Positions 44,474 to 54,467 of a stretch of DNA of 64,000 nucleotides are shown here, piece after piece (position 1 is the first letter of the stretch; the number at the start of each line of letters is the position of its first letter). The notes under the pieces were generated by a model. That model searched no databases. It was not told the origin of the DNA and saw only the letters and a list, made by a program, of their open reading frames with translations. A program made the position numbers and the translations under genes. Source of the DNA: Clavaria fumosa. Lineage: Eukaryota; Basidiomycota; Agaricomycetes; Agaricales; Clavariaceae. The stretch covers positions 248,001 to 312,000 of the forward strand of contig OX637805.1 of NCBI GenBank assembly GCA_951802425.1, in the 5' to 3' direction.

Positions 44474-46214
44474 TCACCCCCCTCTCAAGGCTGGGCATCC
44501 TGACCAGCTAGCGGGGTGGGAGAGGAAGAAGTCCTGGAGAAGCAATGGTATGTTAGTGAGGTTCCTACGGGGCTCCCAAGTGTTTTCCTCCTCTGGGTAT
44601 CCCAACCACTTCACCAAGTACTTCACCCCATGCCCCACCTTCCTAACATCAAGGATCTCCTCCACATCATACTCCAGGTGGTCATCATCAATTGTAGGGG
44701 GTGGAGGGGGAGGCAGGTTCTGAGAAGGGAAGGAAGGGGGATGGTAAGGCATCAACAGCAACTCATTGAAGACCCAATGGATGCGCCAGGCCTGAGGGAG
44801 CCTGAGCCAATACCCTGCTGGCCCCACCTTCTCCTCAATGGCGAAGGGCCCTGCTCACTTATGGTCAAGCTTCTTTGAGGGCCAGTCCATTTTCAGGTTC
44901 CGGGTGTCCAGCCAGACCAGGTCTCCTGTAGAGTACTCATGGCTTGGACACTTCCCAACATCATAGCTCCTCTTCATCGCAGCTGCTGCTTTCTCCATCA
45001 CTTCCTTGGCTGCTCTTCGGGACTCTGTGAGCTTAGCCATCCACTCATCTGCAGCAGGGTTTACCTCCAAGGGTGGGCAGAGTCCCCCATTCCATGGGTG
45101 CCAGCCATATTTGAGAAAGAAAGGCATCTGTCCTGTCGCAGAGTGCTCATGATTGTTAAGAGCAAACTCAGCAGTCAACAACCACTCGGCCCAATTGTCC
45201 TGGAGGTGGTCCACATAGGCCCAGAGATAGATCTCCATCTTCTGATTTGCCCGCTCCATCTGCCCATCAGTCTGTGGGTGGAAGGCCATACTCAGGTTTG
45301 CCTTTACTCAGATCATGGGGTAGAACTCCTTCATGAACTGAGACACGAACTGAGAGCCTCAGTCACTCATGACCTTATGAGGGACTCCATGGTCCCGAAA
45401 CACTTGATCTTGGAGGAGACACACCACTCCAAGTCCTGTGAGGTCAAGTCCAATCACCTCGAGCAGTGTCTGTTTTGTGAACTTGTCGACAATGACAAGG
45501 ATGGCATTATGTCCATGGGAGAGGGGGAGGGGACCAACTATGTCCCATGAGATCACCAACCAGGGACCATCAGGAACAGGGTGGGGGTGCAGTGGGGCAG
45601 CATGCTTGGTACAGTCAGGCTTTGTCTGCTGGCAGGTCTCACACCCCTGGGCATACCGATCTGCATCTTTCACCATGTCCGGCCACCAATAACCCTTCAC
45701 TAGTGCCACTCTCAACTTCCGGGGCCCAGGGTGTCCAGCAGCAGGGAGGTCATGCTCAAACTCAAGGACAGCCTCACAAGCTCCTAGGGGGACCCAAGTG
45801 ACTATCCCCTTTTGCCAGAGTCCAGCACAATCTCACATCCACTCATCATCAAGCTCCTCTGGCTTCTGTATGTGTACTGCACTATTTTTCTGGAGTAGCA
45901 TCTCCATTTCTGATGTGAATGACACACAGACTTCTGTTTCTGGGAAAACCTGCACTGGTGCATCCTCCTCCACCATCTCTCCATAGTCTGGTCTCCAGGA
46001 GAGTGTGTCCACCTTTGTGTTTGACTTGCCAGTGCAATACTTTATCTCAAAGTCAAAGCACTGGAGCTCCCCAACCCAATGGACCTGCCTCAGTTTCAAC
46101 TTCTGGGGCTTCCGGAAGTACTGGAGGTTCGCATGGTCTGTCCAGATCTCAATTGTCTCATCTGCTCCAATGAGGTATGCCTGCCACTCACGAAGTGCCC
46201 AAATCATGGCCAGG
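44474..46214 (-). pseudogene. pol: pol of element C, downstream half (RNase H end, integrase, chromodomain)
   Basis: All in one frame: ALREWQAYLIGADETIEIW (RNase H), a C-x2-C integrase finger, WDIVGP (integrase core), an HPQTDGQMERANQ segment, GPAGYWLRLPQAW, and the chromodomain YLVKWLGYPEEENTWEP. In-frame stops at 45833, 45359, 45308 and 44855 are all TGA. Several stand where relatives have Arg. An Arg-to-Trp change (GYWLRL versus GYRLKL in B) also fits CGG to TGG. Confidence 0.88.
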
Positions 46215-46919
46215 AACTCTGTTAGGGATGGGAGTAATCCCACAGTTGGAGTGCAGAGTATGTAGTAATGCATAGCCTACAATCATTCATCATTGTGGCT
46301 AGTAGTCATGAGGACCTCTAGGAGCACAGTTCTATTAGTACTCTAAGAGGAGCACTAGCAATAGTGTCTCAGTGGCAAAGCATATCACCCACCACACTCC
46401 TCTGTATTGCCTCTTATGTCACCAGAGTGATTCTGTGGTTCTAGGTAATCTCTGACAAGTCCCATTGACAGGATAATTCCTTACTCTTATTGTGAATAAG
46501 AGTAAATATGCAAACATTACATAAAGCTATGCAAATCTCATTGCATAATTGCATAGGCATATGAAGGATATATTGTAAAGATGTCATGTTAATACTTTCA
46601 GGGTTTCAGTATGTATGCCCCTCAAAGTGGAGACATTGCATGTAGCATCCCTATAGTCAAATCATTATATCCACCTATGAGATTGTTATTTTGTACCATG
46701 TAGCATATAGGTGTATGCCTACATTTATTATCTACATGTCTACAAAGTTTCATGTGAACACATGAGGTGAGCAATCTGATGCATTATTTAGGCTAATTAC
46801 CATTAGTTGGTTATGCATGGAAGACGGTAAGTTGCCGTGCCACTGCATTGCATCACCCTCGCCTCCCCAGCTCCTGTCGCATTGCATCACCGCCTCCCCA
46901 GCTCCTGTCACGTTGCATC

Positions 46920-47450
46920 ATCCCTGCCTCCCAGCTGCCGCCTGCCCTGCTGCTGCCACCCGCCACCCGCCGCCCGCCCTTCTGCTGCTACGTGCTGCCT
47001 GCCCTGCTGCCGCCACCCGCCGCCTGCCCTGCTGTCGCCACCTGCCTCTGCCCTTCTGCTGCCACCTGCCTCTGCCCTTCTGCTGCCACCTGCTGCCCGC
47101 CCTTCTGCCGCCACCCGCCACCCGCCCCCCGCCCTTCTGCCGCCACCCGCCGCCCGCCCTTCTGCTGCTACGTGCCGCCTGCCCTGCTGCCGCCACCTGC
47201 CTCTGCCCTGCTGCTGCCACCCGCCACCCGCTGCCCGCCCTGCTGCCGCCACCCGCCGCCCACCCTTCTGCTGCTACGTGCCGCCTGCCCTGCTGCTGCC
47301 ACCTGCCTCTGCCCTGCTGCCGCCACCTGCCTCTGCCCTGCTGCCGCCACCTGCCTCTGCCCTTCTGCTGCCACCTGCCGCCCGCCCTTCTGCCGCCACC
47401 CGCCACCCGCCCTGCTGCCGCCACCCGCCTCCCGCTCCCCACCCCGCTGC
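46920..47450. repeat. GC-rich tandem-repeat array, left arm of FB2
   Basis: CTGCTGCCACCTGCCTCTGCC-type units, the counterpart of 7935-8400. Long Pro/Ala/Cys frames are artefacts. Confidence 0.85.
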
Positions 47451-47641
47451 TCCTTGCTGCCACTCCCTGCCCAGCTGCTACCAATGGCCCCAGCCCCCAC
47501 ATTGGTCTGTGACCACAGTTGAGGGCTTGGGCCATTGCTACAGGGAGGAGGGCGCACCTGGCAGGCAGCCTATCATGATCGCCACCCTTGTCGCACCCGT
47601 CACCCCCATCGCTCCTGTCAGCCCCGTCGCACCTGTTACCC

Positions 47642-47887
47642 TCTGTAAAAAAGGAAAGTCAAGTGATTGTGGGAAAAGTCAGGTGACTGCAGCAAAAAGC
47701 ACATTTAGTCAAGTTGCCCCTCTGATGCTTGACTATCAATTGACTTCCACTGGACTAATTCAGCCATGTGATAGTCAAGTGATAGTCAAGCCACTTGACT
47801 AAATTCCCTTTTTGCTGCAGACACTTGACTATAATTTGACTGGATTCCCTTTTTGCCACAGACACTTGACTTTCCATTTTTACAGAG
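47642..47887. mobile_element. MITE, 246 bp, inside left arm of FB2
   Basis: Ends CTGTAAAAAAGGAAAGTCAAG and CTTGACTTTCCATTTTTACAG are inverted repeats. The interior repeats TAGTCAAGT/ACTTGACTA. The flanks carry TGTTACCC on both sides (47634-47641, 47888-47895), an 8-bp duplication. The matching part of FB1 lacks it. Confidence 0.8.
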
Positions 47888-48734
47888 TGTTACCCCTGTC
47901 GCCCCCGTCGCCCCCGTCACCCCCGTCGCCATCGCCCCTGTCAGCCCTGTCGCTGTTGTCGTCGTTGTTGCCCCTCCCGCTGCCATCATCGTCGTGCCGG
48001 CGCCACTGCTGAAGAGAGGGAGAGAGGGAGGGGAGAAAGAGGGGGGAGGGTAAAAGAAAGAGAAAAAAGAAAGAGGGAGGAACACGCACCAGCGGTTGTT
48101 GTCGTCTACTGCTGTCGTAGTCGCCATCGCTGTCTGCTGTGGCCATTATTGCCATCGTTGTCTGCCGCAGGTGTCGTCGATGTCATTGTCAGTTGCTAAA
48201 TGGTGGATTAGTGAGGGGAGAAGGGGGATGGGGATAATGACACACCGTTGCTGGCACGAGCATGGTGTGGCGGGTCAAGGCAGTCACCCAGTCAGTAGTA
48301 GTCACACATGTAACTGTAAAGTGAGAAACTGATTCAATCATCATCACACTTTTTAGACAGCATTCTACACTGTAAATTTAACATAGGATTGTTGAGCATG
48401 TGGACTCAATCCTTCCCAATTATTTTCAGAATTTATTATATTCAGACTAAGATGCAGGGACAGTTTTTCTCTCAGTAGGACAGATACTGTGGCTGTGACT
48501 TATGGGTCTCAATGAGGTGCAGGTGACAACGGCAATGATGACAACTGCTGGTGCGTGTTCCTCCTTCTTTCTTTTTTCTCTTTCTTTCACCCTCCCCCCT
48601 CTCTCTTTCACCTCCCTCTCTCCCTCTCTTCAGCAGTGGCCCAACGACAATGGTGGCGGGAGGGGCAACAACAACAACGACGGCAACGGGGGCGACAGGG
48701 GCAATGGGTGTGATGTGGCTGACGGGGCGACGGG

Positions 48735-48915
48735 GGCAGCCCCAGCCCCAGCCGCAGCGCCGCCGCCTGTACGCGAAGCAGCCAGCACGAGCGCCAGACC
48801 CACCACATCCCGCATGTCCGTTGGCCTGATCACCCCGTTGTCCCACAGATGCGCCGTCGAGTAGTACATGGTCGACTGCGCCTCAATCATCTCCTTCAGC
48901 GCAGCGTGGTGGCCA
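48735..48915 (-). pseudogene. captured fragment resembling methylcrotonyl-CoA carboxylase beta-subunit C-terminus
   Basis: Present in FB2 but absent at the equivalent place in FB1 (near 18720). On the minus strand it reads [36 protein letters not shown], then [14 protein letters not shown]. This pattern (Y-S-T/S-A-x-L-W-D-D-G-x-I-x-P-x-D-x-R-x-x-x-G-L) is the C-terminal part of the biotin-independent carboxyltransferase subunit of 3-methylcrotonyl-CoA carboxylase in leucine breakdown. The frame is open but the piece is only about 60 residues, with no start or native end. It looks like a host-gene piece carried by the element. Confidence 0.65.
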
Positions 48916-49044
48916 TGATAGGCTGCCTGCCAGGTGCGCCCTCCCTCTCTGTAGCAATGGCCCAAGCCCCCAACCGTGGTCACAGACCAATGGTGGGGAC
49001 TGGGGCCATTGGTAGCAGCTGGGCAGAGGTGGCAGCAACGGCAG

Positions 49045-49490
49045 GGCAGGAGCAGCGGGGTGGGGAGCGGGCGGCGGGTGGCGGGTGGCGGGTGGCGGCA
49101 GAAGGGCGGGCGGCAGGTGGCAGCAGAAGGGCAGAGGTGGGTGGCAGCAGCAGGGCGGGCGGCGGGTGGCAGCAGCAGGGCGGGCGGCGGGTGGCAGCAG
49201 CAGGGCGGGCGGCGGGTAGCGGCAGCAGGGCAGGCAGCACGTAGGTGACGTAGCAGCAGAAGGGCGGGCAGCGGGTGGCAGCAGCAGGGCGGGCGGCGGG
49301 CGGCAGGTGGCAGCAGAAGGGCAGAGGCGGGTGGCAGCAGCAGGGCGGGCAGCGGGTAGCGGCAGCAGAGCAGGCGGCACGTAGGTGACGTAGCAGCAGA
49401 AGGGCGGGCGGCGGGTCACCGTGGCGGCAGCAGGGCAGGCGGCACGTAGCAGCAGAAGGGCGGGCGGCGGGTGGCGGCAGCAGGGCGGGC
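49045..49490. repeat. GC-rich tandem-repeat array, right arm of FB2
   Basis: GGCGGCAGCAGGGCGGGCGG-type units, inverted relative to 46920-47450. Confidence 0.85.
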
Positions 49491-50093
49491 GGCAGGCATC
49501 AGCGAGTGGGATGCATGATGGCAGGAGTGATGCATGATGTGTGGTGGCATCATGCATCATCTCCCTCTGGGTGATGATGCATCCTCACCATTCGCAAACT
49601 TACCGTCATCTATGCATCACACACTTACTGTAATTACCATAGATTAATGCATTAATTTACTTGAATTGCCTGATGTGAAAGCAATAGGAACTGGCTGAGA
49701 TATTTACAAAAGGAATTATTGTAAATATTGCACCAAAAATGCGAACTGTTATAGCATGCCAAGTTCCTATTCTACTATTCTGTATATAGTATCAAACTAT
49801 AGCTATATTTTATCTCTACCTATATGCAAAGTTTCATGAGGATTGGTTGAGAACTCATGGAGTTATTCACAGTTTGGTAAAACTTGTGGACAGTCATCCA
49901 AAGTCTTGGTCAGCCATCCATCCTAAAGGGGGAAGAGGAACCATATCTAGAAATCATTACTTAAGCAGGGGTGCTTAGATAATTGTTTATCCCCAAGGGC
50001 AAAGCCCTCTAGAGCCAATACCTTTTAGGGATGCAGAGAGTAGTGTTGCCACGGTTCGGCTCACATGGCACGCTGTGCTTTCGGCTTCAAGAG

Positions 50094-50386
50094 TAGGGAT
50101 GCCACGGTTCAGTTCTGAACTTTGGTTCGAACCTGAACTGGACTGGACTGAACCGAAAATGAGGTTCAGGTTCAGCCAAGTGGGTGAACCGAACCAAAAT
50201 TTCGGTTCAGAAGCCCAAATTTGGGCGAACCATTACCTTATTTAGTAAAAGTCCGGTCCAACGAACTGGACTTGGACCGAACTCAGGTTTAAGGTTCAGA
50301 ATTTGGCCTGAACCGGACCTAAAGTCCAGTTCTGGGTTCGAAAAATTCAGCCCTGAACCGGACTTAACCGGACTGTGGCATCCCTA
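50094..50386. mobile_element. hAT-type MITE, 293 bp, second intact copy
   Basis: Same family and length as 5568-5860. An exact 8-bp duplication TTCAAGAG flanks it (50086-50093, 50387-50394). It is inserted 53 bp inside the hAT element. Confidence 0.93.
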
Positions 50387-50511
50387 TTCAAGAGCCGAGC
50401 CACACCATGATTACAGCATCAGCTGTGGCTCAAAGTGGCTCAGGGGTGGCTCACACCATGGTTTCCAGGCACAACTAGGATATATTTGGTAACTATGCTA
50501 ACTACGCTGCG

Positions 50512-50747
50512 AGTACATTGCGGACATATGAATTGATGTCCTCTGGGACTTGTTCTTGGGCAGCTGTGGTGGCCTCTAGCTCTAGCAACTCCTGTTCCCA
50601 GTCCAAGCCCTCAGTAAATGATAGTTCGCAATCTTTCTGAAGAGAGTACTTAAGAATCTGAAGAGCCTCCATGAAATCAGGTGAGATTCGGTTTCGTCAG
50701 GCAGTCATTGTCTCTTTCGCTGATGAAAATACCCGCAGAAAAGGCAA
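50512..50747 (-). pseudogene. hAT transposase C-terminal dimerisation region
   Basis: The minus-strand frame reads LPFLRVFSSAKETMTA, a TGA, then RNRISPDFMEALQILKYSLQ and on to a stop at 50512. This is the hallmark hAT C-terminal dimerisation block (RVFSS-K-E-T...R-R-N-R-I...L-M-E-A-L-Q-x-L-K). The TGA stands where the family has Arg, so CGA-to-TGA again. The rest of the transposase (catalytic core, zinc finger) is not present upstream. Confidence 0.85.
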
Positions 50748-50748
50748 G

Positions 50749-51953
50749 TCAGCGCCGCGAAGTCAACGGAATTTTGGACAGGACCTGCTGCTTGGTGCTG
50801 GCCAGGATGTTCAGTGCGTAGCTGAGGATAGGACCCGTCACCTGGCCCCCATAGAGGTCCATCACCCTGTTGTCATACAGGAAGTTGTAAATAGTGTACA
50901 GTTCGGTCGGCGCATGGTCCATCGCCAAAGGAAGGCATCGGACGTAAGCGAGATCGGCCGAGACCACCGTGCCAGCGGTGAGGTGCTGCACCGACCAATA
51001 TGCAGGACCCCACACCTGAGCACCACTGTAGGTGCGAGTGTAATACGCCATTCGAAGAGAGAAATAGTAGTCGGAGAATAGATGACCGTGACATCCGTGA
51101 AATTGGCGCTGCCAATCGTGATGGAGCTTGTGGATAAAGTCTCGAATGGGCCGCCGGAGATGTAATGCATCCAAAGAATGCTAGTGCCGTTGTTGGTGAT
51201 CCGAAGGGGGTTCTCACCGAAAATGCTGATCTTGGTCTCTGCGCCCCCAGCCGCATTGATGTGCATGCGATATGTCACGATACCGATGGGATTCACGAGC
51301 GGCAAGACGACTTGGGGGGTAACTGCAGAGTTGGCAGTTGACAAGGAAGCCGTCGCAGCTCGCAAGTAGTCAGTAGTGTATGTCATGGGGATGGCGTTGG
51401 CGGGTTGCGTCACCACAGTCCAGATGTCGGACAGGAGAGACCATTTGGACGTCAACGCAATGTCCCACGGAGTCTGCAAGGTAGGCGCAAAGGTGGACGG
51501 AATGATGAGAATGCCAGAGAGAGCGGCGTTCAGGGTAGACCCAGCATTCAGGATCTGCCAGAGGAAGATAGAATTGACATTGGCCGATACGGATTTCACC
51601 CATGTGGCGATAAAGAGGCCGTCCTCGAAGATGACGAGACTGTCGGGGACGCCGCATGTGCCGGGGGCGGGCTCGGTGAGCAGCACCATGCGCTTGAGCG
51701 CGAGGTGCGGGTGTGCCGTCGTGCGGGGGCGCGCGGCCGCGGGGCCCTGGGGGTGGTACGTCCGCCACACACTCCCGTCTGGCGTGGCGTATGTCTGCCC
51801 ATGGATGGGGTTGAAAAAGGTGTCACGCATCGGCTCGATGCGGAATGTGGGGCCCAAGCTGGTCAGCACGGTTAGCGGGGTGCAAGTGACTAGTGCAGCG
51901 TGCGATAAAGAGGCCGTCCTCGAAGATGACGAGACTGTCGGGGAAGGTGTCAC
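50749..51953 (-). pseudogene. unrecognised protein-coding segment carried by the hAT element, one frameshift
   Basis: The main frame (51953 to about 51050) reads as a globular, strand-rich protein: PIHGQTYATPDGSVWRTYHP, then VPDSLVIFEDGLFIATWVKS, LVNPIGIVTYRMHINAAGG and RITNNGTSILWMHYISGG. Near 51050 the protein-like sequence switches frame and continues as GAQVWGPAYWSVQHLTAG and MDLYGGQVTGPILSYALNIL, to a TGA at 50749 right where the transposase fragment begins. Neither part resembles hAT transposases. I recognise no family. Candidates are a captured host gene or an endogenised fungal-virus structural gene; both are guesses. The 5' part is scrambled by direct duplications. Confidence 0.5.
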
Positions 51954-52141
51954 GCATCGGCTCGATGCGGAATGTGGGGCCCAAGCTGGTCAGCACGGTT
52001 AGCGGGGCGCAAGTGACTAGTGCGGCGTGCGATAAAGAGGCCGTCCTCGAAGATGACGAGACTGTCGGGGACACCGCACGTGCCGGGGGCGGGCTCGGTG
52101 AGCAGCACCATGCGCTTGAGCGCGAGGTGCGGGTGTGCCGT
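51607..52141. repeat. overlapping direct duplications at the 5' end of the captured ORF
   Basis: The segment beginning GCGATAAAGAGGCCGTCC occurs at 51607, 51902 and 52029. The segment beginning TGTCACGCATCGGCTCG occurs at 51821 and 51946. The stretch CGTGCCGGGGGCGGGCTCGG occurs near 51655 and 52078. Copies differ at a few sites. Confidence 0.85.
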
Positions 52142-52596
52142 GCGTGGTTTCCCAGTCAGCATCAGTCAGGAACACTGTTTGCATCTGTCAGATGTAGGAG
52201 CACCTCAAAAAAAAAGGTGACACACAGAGGTAGCCATCTAAGAAACACAGACTCGTGCGGTCATTCGTATTCCCACCAATAGCCGTCAGCCAGTCCTGGT
52301 CATTCTTCCACACGAGACACGAGTCGGTGCCATAGCAAAGGCATCATCTTCCACAGCACCGCAAAACATGGTGCGTAATAGTAGAAAGGAAAGAAGAAGA
52401 CATATGTGAGGAGGAAAGCCCTAAGCACATGGAACTCTCCATCCACACAAAGTAATATAAAGTGACATCATGACTCTGACCGCTAGCGTACCGCCTGCAA
52501 TCAGCGAAGTCGACCTTCCAACACATGCCGCCGTACCGGTCAGCAGGGTGTCGGGGATGGGGCATGATTAACCCATGCCGCTGTGCAACTCAACGT
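52142..52596 (-). other. further captured sequence in the hAT element
   Basis: Short protein-like stretches on the minus strand (for example WKNDQDWLTAIGGNTNDRTS) in shifting frames. It may belong to the same captured locus. No family recognised. Confidence 0.3.
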
Positions 52597-52604
52597 GGTC
52601 CCGT

Positions 52605-52814
52605 TTAGTGTTGCCATGGTTCAGTTAATCTCGGTTAACCAATCTCAAACCGATCTCAAATAAAATCTGTAAAATCGCAGAAAAATTAGAGTAGGTTTAA
52701 ACTATGTGTAGAAATCTCCAGAAATATTTCCAGAATTTTACAGAATTTATTGAGGTTTTAAAAGCATCGGTTTGAGTTCGGTTAACCGAAATTAACCGAA
52801 CCGTGGCAACACTA
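52605..52814. mobile_element. short hAT-type MITE, 210 bp
   Basis: Ends TTAGTGTTGCCATGGTTCAG and CCGAACCGTGGCAACACTA, with GGTTAACCGA palindromes inside. An 8-bp duplication GGTCCCGT flanks it (52597-52604, 52815-52822). Its tips resemble those of the surrounding hAT element (TAGTGTTGCCA), so that element's transposase may mobilise it. Confidence 0.88.
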
Positions 52815-53009
52815 GGTCCCGTGACCACCTGCCTGTTTGGGATATGGTGCATTGGCTGGCTCGGCTAGACACGGCTATCTCTGGTTTGACATCAGTCATC
52901 ACACCGACAGGAACCACTCACCTATAGAGTAGCTCGGCTCAGCTCACAACTGGCTTGGCTCATCGGCTAAGCAGCTAAATCGCTGAGCCGTGGCAACACT
53001 AGCAGAGAG

Positions 53010-54462
53010 TAAGCCATAGCGACAAAATTGCCTAATTAGGAAGGTTAAAGCGGAGTTTGAACTTTAAAACAAAACCTTCGGTTTTGAAGACTCTTTCCAG
53101 ACTGACTCAGAGGCCCACACACTGATTGGGAGTACCTAATAATAGTTTTACTGTATCAGGCCAATGCACAGCCTCCTCTGAGTCACTCCAGCACAGTCTA
53201 GACTGTTTTGGATAAATCCAAATAGGGGAAATGACTCCATCTGACTCATTCTGACTCATTCTCTCAAAACCTCGAGTTGGGGAGAGGATAAAAATAGTAA
53301 ATACTTATATGGCAAGAATACATGCCTCATGCGATTATTTGAGTATTTTAATATGATTTTATATGCACAATTTGTCCATGTATCTCGAAATTACTGTATT
53401 TAGTAGATAGCTTGAAAACAATATAAATAGGGCACTGAGATACATGTTCAGTAGCACCTACTTGACCCCAGAAACTGCCTGATCACCTTAGTCAGCTGAA
53501 GCTAAGAGCCAGCACCACTCCTAAAGGAGTCATCAATATATTTGTCCCACTGATGTCTAAATACCAGTGTGGACTAATAGTTGATTATCTCATCAATGCC
53601 TTGGGCTGGTGCAATGATTCTATTATGTAAGCATAGCTATAGGGCTAATGACTGAGTGTCTAGTCATGCTGAAAGCTTACGTAATACATGTGCTATGAAT
53701 ATTTTCATGCTTAGGTAATTTTACTGTGTTGTAACTGACTAGCAGCTAACCTGTGCTATGCTATGGTTGCAGCCTGCACTACACTATTTGTTGTTTACTA
53801 CCTGGATCCTCCCACCCTCACTGCGCTCGGGGGGCCCCACCAAAATGAGGCTTGAGGCTTGAGGTTTGTCGTTTGTATCATGTGCTTTTGTCTTGTGTCA
53901 CATGATCAATGTTAAATTGTAGTATAGATGTCTTGCTTTGTATTATAGGGATTAGATATAAACAATTTATATCTAAAGAAGGAATAGGAATTTGGTCAAG
54001 GTATAAGAGAGTGAAAGGGAGATAGGATAAAGAGGGTATCAGAGATTTAATGTTAGAAGGATCTTCTATCCCATTGGAGAGATATGAATATTGTCATAGT
54101 ACAGTATTCATATGAATAGACTTAAGTATTTAATATCTCATTATTGGTTGGATATTAAAGCAAGGTGTAAGAGGATGAAATAGTCGAGATGACTATGGGG
54201 ATCCTTCAGTCAATTACCCTTGTTTGAGATACTGATGCTTGAGTCACTATAGATTATTTCTATTTGCTGCCCACATTAGCAATGCCTTGTAGACAATATT
54301 AAGGTTATCTTAGTATCTGTTTACAGGAAGGTGTGCAACCAGAAGCTCAATTGGGACATTGAGCTTGCCTAGTAATAATATTTGAGGTTCCTATTAGGGT
54401 TAACTTCTGTTTCCCTTACTTAAATATTATTATTCACAGGTAGCAAACCTGGTTCCATAACA
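53010..54462. other. right-hand non-coding part of element D
   Basis: AT-rich, no frame of note. It contains ATATAAATAGGG (about 53422) and a striking GC island GCGCTCGGGGGGCCCCACC (about 53824). The rest is featureless to me. Confidence 0.5.
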
Positions 54463-54467
54463 AACTC

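Larger units (their letters stand above)
46759..49672. mobile_element. foldback element FB2, 2.9 kb
   Basis: A 7-bp target duplication ATGTGAA flanks it (46752-46758, 49673-49679). The ends are the same as in FB1 (CACATGAGGTGAGC and TTGAATTGCCTG). The left arm is 46759 to about 48090, the right arm about 48540-49672; the loop (48.2-48.52 kb) is nearly identical to that of FB1. It differs from FB1 by an inserted MITE (47642-47887), a shorter triplet tract, and a host-gene-like segment at 48735-48915. Confidence 0.88.
50041..53001 (-). mobile_element. hAT element, 2.96 kb, with nested MITEs and an unfamiliar coding segment
   Basis: Termini TAGTGTTGCCACGGTTCGGC and, inverted, TAGTGTTGCCACGGCTCAGC. 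An exact 8-bp target duplication GCAGAGAG flanks it (50033-50040, 53002-53009). It encodes the C-terminal end of a hAT transposase (50512 to about 50747, minus). Beyond that, to about 52590, sequence unrelated to any transposase known to me takes the place of the rest. Two MITEs with their own 8-bp duplications sit near its ends. Confidence 0.9.
46220..54462. mobile_element. element D, unclassified insertion in pol of element C
   Basis: Bounded by a 5-bp duplication AACTC (46215-46219 and 54463-54467). It starts TGTTAGGGATGG and ends GGTTCCATAACA, so the tips are TGTTA/TAACA as in LTRs. After subtracting FB2 and the hAT element inside, about 2.3-2.4 kb remains, with no coding sequence. A promoter-like ATATAAATAGGG lies at about 53422. 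I found no internal direct repeat, so it may be a long solo LTR or a non-coding DNA element. Confidence 0.75.

Noticed and set aside
46817..47802. A 321-codon frame in FB2 as a protein-coding gene
   Set aside because: Same tandem-repeat composition effect, and it runs through a MITE boundary.
49999..50040. TAGGGATGC at about 50025 as another MITE end
   Set aside because: It lacks the rest of the inverted repeat, and the following GCAGAGAG is the TSD of the hAT element.
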